Part shown: one piece after another, positions 16,034 through 23,220 of the stretch
Position numbering within the stretch: position 1 is the first letter of the stretch
How the letters are laid out: each line of letters starts with the position of its first letter
From: Streptomyces rubrogriseus
GTDB taxonomy: Bacteria; Actinomycetota; Actinomycetes; Streptomycetales; Streptomycetaceae
Direction: 5' to 3'
NCBI RefSeq assembly: GCF_027947575.1
Contig: NZ_CP116256.1
Location: 2,790,001 to 2,854,000 of the forward strand
DNA: 64,000 nucleotides
The notes under the pieces: generated by a model
Told to the model about the DNA's origin: nothing
What the model saw: the letters and a program-made list of their open reading frames with translations, nothing else
Databases searched by the model: none
Program-made: the position numbers and the translations under genes

Positions 16034-16062
16034 GGCCCGGGGCGCGCCTATCGCCCCGGGCC
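16034..16062 (+). terminator. hairpin terminator
   Basis: Perfect 11-bp stem (GGCCCGGGGCG at 16034-16044, CGCCCCGGGCC at 16052-16062) with a 7-nt loop, beginning 10 bases after a stop codon. Confidence 0.65.
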
Positions 16063-16104
16063 TGGCCCCGAGTTTTCCATCCCGTCCTGTCCTGGAGGAA
16101 CCCG

Positions 16105-17145
16105 ATGACCGACCAGACCACCGAGACCGCCCGCGCCCTGCTGTACCGGTACGGCCTGCCCGAGGACGTGATCGACGGCGTCCTGTGCCTGCACGCGCGG
16201 GAGCTGGCCGCCGAGATCCGCGAGGAGACGCGGCAGCTGAAGGAGCACGGCGTGCTGGAGCCGTGGAAGTACCGGCCGTGCCGTGACGCGGCCAACCAGA
16301 TCGATCCCACGCGGAACGAGGACGACGTCGACCCGGACGAGGCGGGTGCCCCGCTGCCGCCCGCCGACCAGACCGCGCTCCGCGACCGCATCACCGACGG
16401 ACAGGGCGAGCCTGTCGAGCTCCGCGGCCTGCCCCGTGAGGTCCGGCTCCTCGTCCACAGCATCGACCGGATGCGCCGCGAATGGGCCGAGATGCCCGAG
16501 CACGGCCCGGAGCGGCGAGGGCTCTGGACTGAGGTGCACAGCGCGTGCGAGGCCGTGTGGAACCGACCGCTGGCCGTGCTGCCCGCGCCCGTCGACCGGG
16601 CCACCGTCCTCCGCGAAGCCGCCGACCAGTACGCCAAGCTCACCGACCAGAACGAGGCCTACGACCGCGAGCACGGCGAGCTGGACGAGGAAGCCCGACT
16701 GCGGCACGAGGTAGTCCGCGACGTGGTCGCCGGGCTGCGCCGCATGGCCGACGAGACGGCAGCCACCGAGACGCACCCGCCCGCCGACGCAGGTCTTCCC
16801 GCCGGAACGCTGGAGGCCGCCGAGATCGGCGCCAACCGCCTGGACACCTGGGCCCGGTCGCCGCAGGGCCGCAACTTCCTCGCGCACGCCCTGGTCCAGC
16901 TCGCCCGTACCGGCTGGCTGCGCCCCGCCCCGGGTGAGCCCTTCGAGCCGAAGCGGGAGGACGCGCCGCCTGCTGAACCCGTCGTGACGATGCACGCGAT
17001 CCCGCTGCCCGGCTCCAACGGTGTCAGCGCCTGCTGCGGGCGCCCGCCCTGCGAGTTCGTCGGCGAGCGCGTCACCCGCGATCCCGACAAGGTCACCTGC
17101 ACCGGGGCCGCCGCCGGGGTGCGGCAGGACGGGGCGCCGTCGTGA
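16105..17145 (+). CDS. Streptomyces-type hypothetical protein, 346 aa
   Basis: Starts at ATG 16105 after GGAGG. It combines a short N-terminal helical segment (LLYRYGLPEDVIDGVLCLHA), a central part with the motif ATVLREAADQYAKL and GLRRMADET that recurs in many Streptomyces plasmid and phage proteins, and a C-terminal region with cysteines (ACCGRPPC). Probably modular. Function unknown. Stop overlaps the next GTG. Confidence 0.75.
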   Translation: MTDQTTETARALLYRYGLPEDVIDGVLCLHARELAAEIREETRQLKEHGVLEPWKYRPCRDAANQIDPTRNEDDVDPDEAGAPLPPADQTALRDRITDGQGEPVELRGLPREVRLLVHSIDRMRREWAEMPEHGPERRGLWTEVHSACEAVWNRPLAVLPAPVDRATVLREAADQYAKLTDQNEAYDREHGELDEEARLRHEVVRDVVAGLRRMADETAATETHPPADAGLPAGTLEAAEIGANRLDTWARSPQGRNFLAHALVQLARTGWLRPAPGEPFEPKREDAPPAEPVVTMHAIPLPGSNGVSACCGRPPCEFVGERVTRDPDKVTCTGAAAGVRQDGAPS

Positions 17146-17324
17146 GCCTCGCTGCCCGCCGTGCCGCCGCTCTCGACGTCCTGTCCCGCCGCCAGCCTCC
17201 CGCCGGGCAAAGCCCGGCCGAGACGCGGCCGTCGGGGGCTATGCCGACGGATTGGCGGGAGGCGCTCGCCTACCTCGACGCCCGGGACCGGGTGGAGGGC
17301 GGGGAGGAGGCGCCGCCCGTGTGA
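17142..17324 (+). CDS. small hypothetical protein, 60 aa
   Basis: GTG 17142 overlaps the upstream stop. Basic N-terminus (LAARRAAALDVLSRRQ), acidic C-terminus. No domain visible; it may be a coupling peptide. Followed by three consecutive hairpins. Confidence 0.5.
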   Translation: MSLAARRAAALDVLSRRQPPAGQSPAETRPSGAMPTDWREALAYLDARDRVEGGEEAPPV

Positions 17325-17329
17325 CGGCC

Positions 17330-17421
17330 GTGCGGGGCGCTGTGTGCCCGTCTCAGCGCCCCGCACTCGCCCGGCGACTCTCGCGTCGCCGGAACCCCTC
17401 CCAACGGCCCTCAGGGGCCGT
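17330..17421 (+). terminator. three consecutive hairpins
   Basis: Hairpin 1: GTGCGGGGCGCTG at 17330-17342 with its complement at 17354-17366 (13-bp stem, 11-nt loop). Hairpin 2: CCGGCGAC at 17371-17378 with GTCGCCGG at 17385-17392. Hairpin 3: ACGGCCC at 17404-17410 with GGGCCGT at 17415-17421. The first is a good terminator; the next two may form an anti-terminator or protect the following transcript. They fill the gap before the ATG at 17450. Confidence 0.55.
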
Positions 17422-17449
17422 AGAAGCCTTTCGATCATCAGGAGACGAC

Positions 17450-17686
17450 ATGACCTCCGCAGACGAACTCCGCACCGCCGCCGAGAAACTGCGCCAAGTG
17501 GCCCCCAAGCTGCGCGGACTCTACGCACGCGTCGCCGATCCGGCCGCCGAGTGACTGGACCACGAGGCCAACTTGGCCCGCGACGCCCACCTGTGGGCAG
17601 AACGCGAGCCCTGCGGCTGGTGCGGAGAGCCCGCCCACGCTCACGCCCTCGCCGTGGCCCGCACCATCAACGGCACCGCGCCGTGA
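17450..17686 (+). pseudogene. small Streptomyces-type protein interrupted by one TGA
   Basis: ATG 17450 (SD GGAG) opens MTSADELRTAAEKLRQVAPK and reaches TGA at 17552-17554 after 34 codons. The same frame continues without another stop to TGA 17684-17686, 79 codons in all, and the second part (CGWCGEPAHAHALAVARTIN) looks like the usual ending of this family, in which I recall a tryptophan (TGG) at the broken codon. So a single TGG-to-TGA change, or genuine TGA readthrough, explains it. The end of the extended frame overlaps the GTG of the next gene, which supports the longer version as the ancestral gene. Confidence 0.6.
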
Positions 17687-18096
17687 CCGCGGACCCGCTC
17701 CCGTTCTGCGACCCGCTGTGGACCGACCCGGAACTCGACGACACCACCCCCGACGATCCCCGGCTCCGCGACCTCCGCGGCCAAGGCCTCACCGCCATCC
17801 AGCTGCACACCATCACCGACATAGCGCTCGCCACCGACCACCTCACCGAAAGGAACCCGATGACCGCCGAAACTCCCACCCCCGCCGTCGGCCAGATCTG
17901 GCAGGACAACGACCCGCGCAGCGATGGAAGGCGGTTGCTCATCGAGTGGATCGACGACACCCACGCAAGAGTTCGTCAGGTCGCGCTTACCGCCGACGGC
18001 CACCCCGTCCCCCTGCCCGGAGTACGCCAGTCCCGCATCCGTCTCGACCGCTTCCGCCCCACCAGCACCGGCTACCGCTACGTCGGCACCGCCTGA
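17683..18096 (+). CDS. hypothetical protein, 137 aa (possible internal start at 17860)
   Basis: Two layers are visible. A GTG at 17683 couples to the preceding stop and gives 137 residues. An ATG at 17860 with its own AGGAACCCG leader gives 78 residues starting MTAETPTPAVGQIWQDND, a start seen in Streptomyces proteins with a small beta-rich domain (VGQIWQDNDPRSDGRRLLIE, then HARVRQVAL). Both products may be made. Function unknown. Confidence 0.65.
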   Translation: MTADPLPFCDPLWTDPELDDTTPDDPRLRDLRGQGLTAIQLHTITDIALATDHLTERNPMTAETPTPAVGQIWQDNDPRSDGRRLLIEWIDDTHARVRQVALTADGHPVPLPGVRQSRIRLDRFRPTSTGYRYVGTA

Positions 18097-18109
18097 ACCC
18101 ACCCCGCCA

Positions 18110-18137
18110 GCCGCCGCCCCACACCCGGGGCGGCGGC
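18110..18137 (+). terminator. hairpin terminator
   Basis: Perfect 11-bp stem (GCCGCCGCCCC at 18110-18120, GGGGCGGCGGC at 18127-18137) with a 6-nt loop, 13 bases after the stop of the upstream gene. Confidence 0.6.
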
Positions 18138-18155
18138 CCGAGAAAGGCCAGCACC

Positions 18156-18326
18156 ATGACCGAACGCACCCGCCCGAGGCGGCGCGCCCGCTACCGCTCG
18201 ATCTACGTCAACGGCATCCCACTGTGGGAGTGCGGACGCTGCGGAGACCGCCAGCCCCCGAGCACCCCGCACCACACCCTCGCCGAGCACGAGGACACGT
18301 GCGGCCAGCCCGAGGACGGGCGATGA
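18156..18326 (+). CDS. basic zinc-finger-like protein, 56 aa
   Basis: ATG 18156 after AAAGG. Very basic N-terminus (RTRPRRRARYRS), then a CGRC pair and a later HTLAEHEDTC, consistent with a CCHC-type zinc finger. Likely a small nucleic-acid-binding protein. Stop overlaps the next ATG. Confidence 0.6.
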   Translation: MTERTRPRRRARYRSIYVNGIPLWECGRCGDRQPPSTPHHTLAEHEDTCGQPEDGR

Positions 18327-18523
18327 CCGGCCGCCCGCTGCCGCCTGTCCTGCCGTCGGCCCGGGTGTGGCAGATCCTCCGCCGCTGCTACCCCGGCCAG
18401 AACCCCGCCGCCGTCCTCGAACGCGCGCTGATCATGCTCGCCACCGCCGACGGACACCTCACACCCAGCGGGCAGTTGAAGGCCGGAATCGGCGGGCGGC
18501 CTGCGGGACGGAGGCAGCCGTGA
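18323..18523 (+). CDS. hypothetical protein, 66 aa
   Basis: ATG 18323 on the previous stop. Helical, with ARVWQILRRCYPGQNPAAVL and a basic C-terminus. Sits just before the LuxR-like regulator gene and overlaps it. Function unknown. Confidence 0.6.
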   Translation: MTGRPLPPVLPSARVWQILRRCYPGQNPAAVLERALIMLATADGHLTPSGQLKAGIGGRPAGRRQP

Positions 18524-18984
18524 CCGAGATGCCGGCTCGTGAACTCGAGGTACTGAAGCTGCTGGCCAACGGCTTCACCTACGAGGAGATCGCCGAACAG
18601 TTGTCCCTCGGCGTCGGTGGGGCGAAGGGTGCCGCGAGTCGCATGATGATGCGCCTCGGAGCCCTCAATGCCCCGCATGCCGTCTTCCTCGCAGTCCAGC
18701 AAGGAATCCTCCCCGGCCGCGCCAAGCGGCGCCCAGGCCCCCCACGACAACCGCTCACCCCCAGGCAAGCCCTGGTGCTCGACACCGCCGCCGACGGAGC
18801 CAGCCTCGCCGTCGTCGCCGCCCGCCTCGGCACCACGCGAGAACAGATCTCATCCAGCCTCTCCGGCGCCTACCTCCGCCTCGGCGTCCACCAGCACCCG
18901 CGAGCCGAACGCCGCGCCGCAGCCGTCGCCGAAGCCCGCCGCCGCGGACTCATCCCACCCGCCAAACAGGAGCGTGCAGCATGA
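18520..18984 (+). CDS. LuxR-type double HTH regulator
   Basis: A 154-residue protein with two helix-turn-helix units. Residues about 4-60 (PARELEVLKLLANGFTYEEI, then AEQLSLGVGGAKGAASRM) fit a LuxR/GerE C-terminal DNA-binding domain, and residues about 84-140 (LTPRQALVLDTAADGASLAV ... LRLGV) repeat the same pattern. No receiver domain is present. Likely a phage transcription regulator. It overlaps an XRE-like HTH gene downstream. Confidence 0.75.
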   Translation: MTEMPARELEVLKLLANGFTYEEIAEQLSLGVGGAKGAASRMMMRLGALNAPHAVFLAVQQGILPGRAKRRPGPPRQPLTPRQALVLDTAADGASLAVVAARLGTTREQISSSLSGAYLRLGVHQHPRAERRAAAVAEARRRGLIPPAKQERAA

Positions 18985-19217
18985 CCGACCTGCCCGCCGA
19001 CGACCGGCTGCGCGCCTTGGTCCGCCAGGCCCTCACCGACGCCCGCATCTCCCAAGCCGAGATCGCCCGCCAGTTGGGCGTGTCCACCAAGCACCTCAGC
19101 CACATGCTCACCGGCCGCGCCCACCTCACCCTCACCTGGGCCGAAGGCATCCTCGGTCTCTGCGGCATGAACCTGCAACTCGCCATCCAGCCCGACCAGC
19201 CCAGGAGTGCCGCATGA
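18981..19217 (+). CDS. XRE-family HTH protein, 78 aa
   Basis: Starts at ATG 18981 on the previous stop. The single domain (ISQAEIARQLGVSTKHLSHM, then LTGRAHLTLTWAEGIL) is a standard XRE/Cro fold with the recognition helix at VSTKHLSHML. It may be a repressor acting with the adjacent LuxR-like protein. Stop overlaps the next ATG. Confidence 0.8.
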   Translation: MTDLPADDRLRALVRQALTDARISQAEIARQLGVSTKHLSHMLTGRAHLTLTWAEGILGLCGMNLQLAIQPDQPRSAA

Positions 19218-19501
19218 CCGACCTCCCGACCAGCCTGCCCTGCAACTGGGCTCGGACCCGCCAGCCGCATCCGCCGCACGACTGGGAGCCGCAGCCCGGC
19301 ATGGTCCCCGTCCACTGCCCGGGGCGCCGCCAAGGGGACACGGACGAGCCAGAGCTGACCGCCGAGGAAGCCCGTACCCTCGCCGAGCACTACGAGGAGT
19401 GCCCGCAGTACGACAACCCGACCGCTCCGCACTGTCACTGCGAAGGCATCAACCAGGCCGACGACAACTACTGGACCGAACCGCCCAACCTCAATGGCTG
19501 A
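19214..19501 (+). CDS. hypothetical cysteine/histidine-rich protein, 95 aa
   Basis: ATG 19214 on the HTH gene stop. Contains HPPHDWEPQPGMVPVHCPG and a C-terminal HCHCEGINQADDNY, a pattern that may hold zinc. Acidic overall. Function unknown. Confidence 0.65.
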   Translation: MTDLPTSLPCNWARTRQPHPPHDWEPQPGMVPVHCPGRRQGDTDEPELTAEEARTLAEHYEECPQYDNPTAPHCHCEGINQADDNYWTEPPNLNG

Positions 19502-19523
19502 CCGCTAGAACACGGAGAAGACC

Positions 19524-19790
19524 ATCAAGAACCACAGCAACACCGCCGCCCTAGACGCCATCGCATCCTTCACCAACATCATGACCGTCCGTTACGCCGT
19601 CGGCAGCCACCCACACGCCGTCGACGTACTCACCGGCGGTTTCAGCCTTGCCGACCACCTCCAACGACTGGACCCCGCTAGCAGCGGCAGCGAGAAGGAG
19701 TGGGTCACATTCATGCTCAAGGCCGGCGGCGAGATCGCCCTGCGGGACAGCAGCATCATCGCCATTGAAATGCCCGCGGTAGAGCCGTAA
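19524..19790 (+). CDS. hypothetical protein, probable ATC start
   Basis: The ribosome site GGAGAAG (19514-19520) is spaced correctly for ATC 19524, not for the first ATG at 19581, which has no ribosome site. Reading from ATC adds 19 in-frame codons (IKNHSNTAALDAIASFTNI) that flow into the rest (TVRYAVGSHPHAVDVLTGGF). I therefore annotate the longer form, 88 aa, starting with ATC (coded as Met if used). The mature protein is small with a predicted beta-rich end. Function unknown. If ATC does not work, the 69-residue ATG form is the alternative. Confidence 0.6.
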   Translation: MKNHSNTAALDAIASFTNIMTVRYAVGSHPHAVDVLTGGFSLADHLQRLDPASSGSEKEWVTFMLKAGGEIALRDSSIIAIEMPAVEP

Positions 19791-19813
19791 ACCCAGCCCG
19801 ACCAGCGGCACAG

Positions 19814-19847
19814 AAGCCCCGCCGCTCAAATCCGGGTGGCGGGGCTT
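19814..19847. terminator. intrinsic terminator, probably bidirectional
   Basis: AAGCCCCGCC at 19814-19823 pairs with GGCGGGGCTT at 19838-19847 (10 bp, 14-nt loop), followed by a short TTTC on the plus strand. It lies between a rightward gene end (19790) and a leftward gene end (19962), so it can serve both. Confidence 0.75.
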
Positions 19848-19961
19848 TCGTTGCGCTCCGTAGTCGGCGGCGCTCTGGTGCAGAGTTCGTTACATCCCGG
19901 GCGTAACTATCTCTGCAAGATCACCGGACGACTGTTAACGCAGCGTATAACCGGCATGCGG

Positions 19962-20285
19962 TCAGAACGTGCCGGTGCAGGCGAGGCAGACGTGCGACTG
20001 CTCCCAGGTGGCCCGCTGCGCCTCCGCCCACTGCACCGCCTTGTACACGACCGCACCCCAGCCCGCCCCACCCGCGGCGATCAGCAGGCCGAGCAAGATC
20101 GCGCCCTCCGTCAGGACCAGGACGCCGACGGCGATCGCGATCAGCGCCGCCCAATACGAGACCTTCGGCCGGGCCGGCGGCGCGTACTTCGCCTTCAACG
20201 GCGACTCCGCAGGCAAGCTCTGCCAGTAGTGCGGCAAGTCGGCGACGTTCGGGGACGAGCACTTCGGCGACGGGCAAGCGATCAC
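19962..20285 (-). CDS. membrane protein with terminal zinc-ribbon cysteines
   Basis: A 107-residue leftward protein. CPSPKC near the N-terminus and CLAC near the C-terminus could form one zinc ribbon brought together across the protein. Between them are LPHYWQSLPAESPLKAKYAP, a motif seen in Streptomyces phage and plasmid proteins, and two membrane spans (SYWAALIAIAVGVLVLTEGA and AILLGLLIAAGGAGWGAVVY). I place the start at GTG 20285, just before CPSPKC; the frame is open to ATG 20438, giving 158 residues, but the extra N-terminus looks non-coding. Function unknown. Confidence 0.7.
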   Translation of the reverse strand: MIACPSPKCSSPNVADLPHYWQSLPAESPLKAKYAPPARPKVSYWAALIAIAVGVLVLTEGAILLGLLIAAGGAGWGAVVYKAVQWAEAQRATWEQSHVCLACTGTF

Positions 20286-20451
20286 AGCGACCCCCGGGAT
20301 GCGGCGTAGTGGGGGCAGCAGGGTCGTGGGGTACCGGGCAGTACGGCAAGCAGGCTGCGGGCAGTGTGGGCCGGGCCACAGAACGGCAGCCGCAGGAGTC
20401 TCGCCTGTCGCAGGGGGAGCGCTTGAGTAGCTGGGCAACTCCAGAGTGAAC

Positions 20452-20492
20452 CTGTAGAGAGGACTACAGTTCGTGTGTAGTCTGGTCTACAG
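20452..20492. promoter_or_regulatory. paired operator-like inverted repeats
   Basis: Two sites of the form TGTAG-N6-CTACA lie at 20453-20468 (extended to CTGTAG...CTACAG) and 20476-20491, 23 bp apart centre to centre, just upstream of the gene at 20525. Same-face spacing of about two helical turns and perfect arms suggest a dimeric repressor. No clear promoter hexamers could be assigned. Confidence 0.55.
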
Positions 20493-20524
20493 ATGGAGCG
20501 GGGGTCGCTCCGGAGGGGACCAAC

Positions 20525-20857
20525 ATGCTGACGATCACCACCCGCACCGGCGACTACTACGGCGACGGCAGCAGCAACCACATCTGGGAGACCCGCGACG
20601 CCGACGGCCAGCTCATCGCCGAACTCTACGTCTCCACCGACCGCCACGAGATCATGAACATCTGGGTCGACGAAGACCACCGCGGCGAGGGCCACGCCCG
20701 CGCCCTCTACGAGGCGGCCACCGACCAGATGAACGTCTGCCATGCCCCCGCTGCCCACCGCAGCCCCGAGGGCAACGCGTTCGCCGAGGCCGTCGGCGGC
20801 CCCACTGTCGCCCCTTACGCCTGCGACTGCTACGCCTGCGACTCTCTGGAGGACTGA
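20525..20857 (+). CDS. GNAT-like acetyltransferase fold protein, 110 aa
   Basis: The middle carries the GNAT motif A pattern: a beta strand (MNIWVDEDH) followed by RGEGHARALYEAA, the acetyl-CoA pyrophosphate loop and helix. At 110 residues it is short for a GNAT enzyme and has only the core, plus a C-terminal CDCYAC. It could be an acetyltransferase fragment or a fold variant. ATG 20525 follows GGAGG. It is regulated by the inverted repeats just upstream, judging from position. Confidence 0.65.
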   Translation: MLTITTRTGDYYGDGSSNHIWETRDADGQLIAELYVSTDRHEIMNIWVDEDHRGEGHARALYEAATDQMNVCHAPAAHRSPEGNAFAEAVGGPTVAPYACDCYACDSLED

Positions 20858-20860
20858 CCC

Positions 20861-21223
20861 ATGCAGCAGTACGAACTTGAAGCGTGGCTCGGCGACGACC
20901 ACGACCTCAGTGACGAGCAGATCGTTGAACTCTTGCAGGCCGCCCACGAGATTGAAGAGCAGTACCCGGACGAAGACGACCGCGACGACCGTGAATCTGC
21001 GCTCACCGCTGCGTACCGCCTGATAGTCGAGGCCCCGGAGGACCTCATTGCCGAGTTGGCCCAGGAGCGCGCCCGAGCTCGCGCAGCCGAGCGGAAGGCT
21101 CTCGTTGCCCTGCGGCAGATCGGTGTCACCCGCATCGGCAACGGCGACGCCACGGAGGCCGGGTTCGCACACCAAGCAGGCGTCGACCGGATGGCTGTTC
21201 GCAGGTGGCTCGGCAAGCGCTGA
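20861..21223 (+). CDS. helical protein with C-terminal HTH, 120 aa
   Basis: ATG 20861 follows 3 bases after the previous stop with a GGAGG site. The first half is acidic and helical; the C-terminus (TEAGFAHQAGVDRMAVRRWL) looks like a helix-turn-helix. It may be the regulator of its own operon and bind the upstream inverted repeats; that is inference. Confidence 0.65.
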   Translation: MQQYELEAWLGDDHDLSDEQIVELLQAAHEIEEQYPDEDDRDDRESALTAAYRLIVEAPEDLIAELAQERARARAAERKALVALRQIGVTRIGNGDATEAGFAHQAGVDRMAVRRWLGKR

Positions 21224-21225
21224 TC

Positions 21226-21266
21226 ACGACGAGGTCCCCGCCCGATCCGGGCGGGGGCCTCGTCGT
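21226..21266. terminator. strong bidirectional terminator
   Basis: A 19-bp stem with one mismatch (arms 21226-21244 and 21248-21266) and a 3-nt loop separates two convergent genes ending at 21223 (+) and 21271 (-). Ideal for ending both transcripts. Confidence 0.8.
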
Positions 21267-21270
21267 CTGC

Positions 21271-21579
21271 TCAGCCGCGGGGCGCCGGAACCTCCGTCAC
21301 CTCGAACGGCGCCGGCAGCGGCGGCAACGCCACACGCAACGCCCGCCCCAGCAGGGCCCGCGCCGTAATCTCCCACTCCGCCACTGGCCGGCCCGCCGGC
21401 CGCACGAACAGTAGGGAGCCGTCCGGGCGCTGGAACGTGCCACCCGTGAAACGGGGCTCCGCCTCGATCTCCACCACCTCCACGCCGTGCTCGGCCAAGA
21501 GCTGGGGGAGTGGGGCGTTGAGGAGGTGATCTGTCGACAAAGGGGCGGGCGCTAACGACGTGGTGCCGCTACTCTTCAT
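21271..21579 (-). CDS. hypothetical protein, 102 aa
   Basis: Leftward. I prefer the ATG at 21579 (MKSSGTTSLAPAP), which has GGAG six bases upstream, over the ATG at 21591 that has none. The C-terminal half is beta-rich (PRFTGGTFQRPDGSLLFVRP). It may be the last gene of the leftward Nudix operon, though a hairpin lies between. Function unknown. Confidence 0.6.
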   Translation of the reverse strand: MKSSGTTSLAPAPLSTDHLLNAPLPQLLAEHGVEVVEIEAEPRFTGGTFQRPDGSLLFVRPAGRPVAEWEITARALLGRALRVALPPLPAPFEVTEVPAPRG

Positions 21580-21644
21580 GGAGAGCTCCATCCTTGACGG
21601 GGTCGGGGTTACAGGTCAGCGAGTCGCCACTCGCTGGTCGAACT

Positions 21645-21670
21645 GGCCGGGCGGTCGCCACCGCCCGGCC
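21645..21670. terminator. hairpin downstream of the Nudix operon
   Basis: An 11-bp stem (GGCCGGGCGGT at 21645-21655, ACCGCCCGGCC at 21660-21670) with a 4-nt loop lies 70 bases past the stop of the leftward Nudix gene. A second small hairpin (AGCGAGT/ACTCGCT) is at 21618-21635. Likely end of that transcript. Confidence 0.6.
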
Positions 21671-21740
21671 GTTCGCGTTCATGGAGAGAAGTTTTCGCCG
21701 CCCTCTTGATCAAGTCAAACGATGTGCACCGATGTGCACG

Positions 21741-22151
21741 TCAGTGCGGCAGCACCTCGTCGAGGTACTCCTGAACCGGCCCGTACAGGCCGTAGGGCAC
21801 GTACTCCTTGATCTTCGAGTGGGCGACCCAGGCGACCGCGTCCAACTCGTCCTCGTCGGCCACCCGGGCCTCACCCTGGACGGGCGTGCACGCGGTGTAG
21901 AACATCTCGCGACCCGACTTCGGGTGCGACTCCAGGTAGCCGATCTGCCGGTCCGACGTCACAACCAGCCCGGTCTCCTCCGCGGTCTCCCGGACCGCTG
22001 CCTCCGCGGCGGCCTCGCCGTCCTCGATGGCGCCGGCCGGGAACTGCCAGAGGAGATCCCCCTCGCCGACGCGGCGGCGCACCATCAAGACGCGCCCCTC
22101 ATCGACAATGATCGCTGCGGAGATGCCGGGCTTCTTGGTCTCGGTGGTCAT
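21741..22151 (-). CDS. Nudix hydrolase
   Basis: A 136-residue Nudix enzyme, which cleaves nucleoside diphosphates linked to another moiety. The Nudix box is intact: G40-x5-E46-x7-R54-E55-x2-E58-E59-x-G61 within GAIEDGEAAAEAAV and RETAEETGL. A strand before it (SAAIIVDEGRVLMVRRRVGE) is typical. The gene overlaps the end of the HTH-Nudix gene by ATGA, so the two are made together. In the Streptomyces element pSAM2 the immunity protein Pif carries a Nudix motif and blocks redundant transfer; whether this protein does the same is unknown. Confidence 0.88.
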   Translation of the reverse strand: MTTETKKPGISAAIIVDEGRVLMVRRRVGEGDLLWQFPAGAIEDGEAAAEAAVRETAEETGLVVTSDRQIGYLESHPKSGREMFYTACTPVQGEARVADEDELDAVAWVAHSKIKEYVPYGLYGPVQEYLDEVLPH

Positions 22152-22786
22152 ACGGTCGCCTCCAGGGCGCTGAGGATGGGCGGGAAGATCTGGTCTGCGG
22201 GGATGAAGCGGGTCAGGGCGGTGCGCGGCACCCAGGTGACGTCGACGTTCTCGAGCGGGTCCCGGTTCGACGCGTCGCCTGCCAGATGGTCCGCTAGGTA
22301 GTACGAGGCCACCACACCTGTGACGGGGTGGACGCGTTCGCCGAGCTGCTCGCGGATGGTGCAGTGCACGCCGGTCTCGCCGTGCGTCTCCTGCACCGCC
22401 ACCGTCGACGGGTCCGCCCCAGGTTTGACCATGCCTGCGGGGAACTGCCAGCGAAGCTCGCCGTCACCGCGCCGGCACACCAGCAGGATGTCGTCGCCGC
22501 GGACCACGACCGCTATCGCCACCCGCAACGCCTGCGCCTCAATGCGAGGTGCCGGGGGGCGCAGTAGGAGAGCGAAGCGGTGTCTCACGTCGTCCTTCGC
22601 CTCCCTGTGAGCGATGTCCAAGATCTGCTGCACCTCGGTCCGGTGAACCATGTCGGGGCTGGCGTGCCACCGGCTGATGGTCCGTTCGCTGATCCCGAGG
22701 TGTTCGGCGAACGCCTCGTTCGTCATCCGCATCGCCTGCTGCAAGAGGCAGGCCGACCGGCCGGTCCAGGTCTCTACAACGTCCAT
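22148..22786 (-). CDS. HTH-Nudix fusion with degenerate Nudix box
   Basis: A 212-residue leftward protein. Residues 12-45 are an XRE-like HTH (MTNEAFAEHLGISERTISRW). Residues about 85-205 are a Nudix domain whose box is altered: the first glutamate is alanine (A124), the arginine is glutamine (Q132), and one of the two catalytic glutamates is glycine (G136). Catalysis is therefore doubtful; it may instead sense a nucleotide and act as a transcription regulator, as NrtR-type proteins do. Paired with an intact Nudix enzyme encoded downstream. Confidence 0.82.
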   Translation of the reverse strand: MDVVETWTGRSACLLQQAMRMTNEAFAEHLGISERTISRWHASPDMVHRTEVQQILDIAHREAKDDVRHRFALLLRPPAPRIEAQALRVAIAVVVRGDDILLVCRRGDGELRWQFPAGMVKPGADPSTVAVQETHGETGVHCTIREQLGERVHPVTGVVASYYLADHLAGDASNRDPLENVDVTWVPRTALTRFIPADQIFPPILSALEATV

Positions 22787-22868
22787 CGTGACGGCTCCCG
22801 TGCTCGTGGCGCTCGGGTCTGGCGGGGCGGCGACAGGCCGGTGTCACCGCCATGTCAGGGCAGGGCTG

Positions 22869-23204
22869 TTATGGCGTGCTGGTGTCCTCGGCGTGGCCTT
22901 CTGCCGTGCGCGCGTTGGGCGTTGGCTGGACGGCATGCTCACTCTTCCGCCGCTTCGAACTCCGGCCCCGCGCGATCGCTTCCGCCCAGGCGTGGCTCCG
23001 CCCGAACAGGTCGCCTACTTGCGCCCACGTGCGACCCGGATAGAGCCCCTGCACGGCGGCTCGCTGGATCGCATAGAGGGCCTGGTCGCTAGCCGCCAGC
23101 GCCTGACGTGCTTCAAGGGCGGCGCGGCCCCTGGCGAGCAGGTCGTCGATGGCTGCAACTTCGGCGACTTTGGCCTCCAGGGACTCCGTGAACGCATCTG
23201 TCAT
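22869..23204 (-). CDS. HTH protein, 111 aa
   Basis: Leftward, from ATG 23204. After a helical N-terminus (MTDAFTESLEAKVAEVAAID), the segment GRTWAQVGDLFGRSHAWAEA is a helix-turn-helix of a type common in actinobacteria (SWAxIGxxLGxSRQAA). The tail is basic, then unstructured. It begins beside an operator-like region and may repress itself. The frame extends upstream without a better start. Confidence 0.65.
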   Translation of the reverse strand: MTDAFTESLEAKVAEVAAIDDLLARGRAALEARQALAASDQALYAIQRAAVQGLYPGRTWAQVGDLFGRSHAWAEAIARGRSSKRRKSEHAVQPTPNARTAEGHAEDTSTP

Positions 23205-23220
23205 TGGCCCAGAGTAGAAG

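Noticed and set aside
20286..20438. N-terminal extension of the leftward membrane protein to ATG 20438
   Set aside because: The extra 51 residues are proline- and cysteine-poor filler with no pattern, and the family-like start CPSPKC follows GTG 20285. Start could still be longer.
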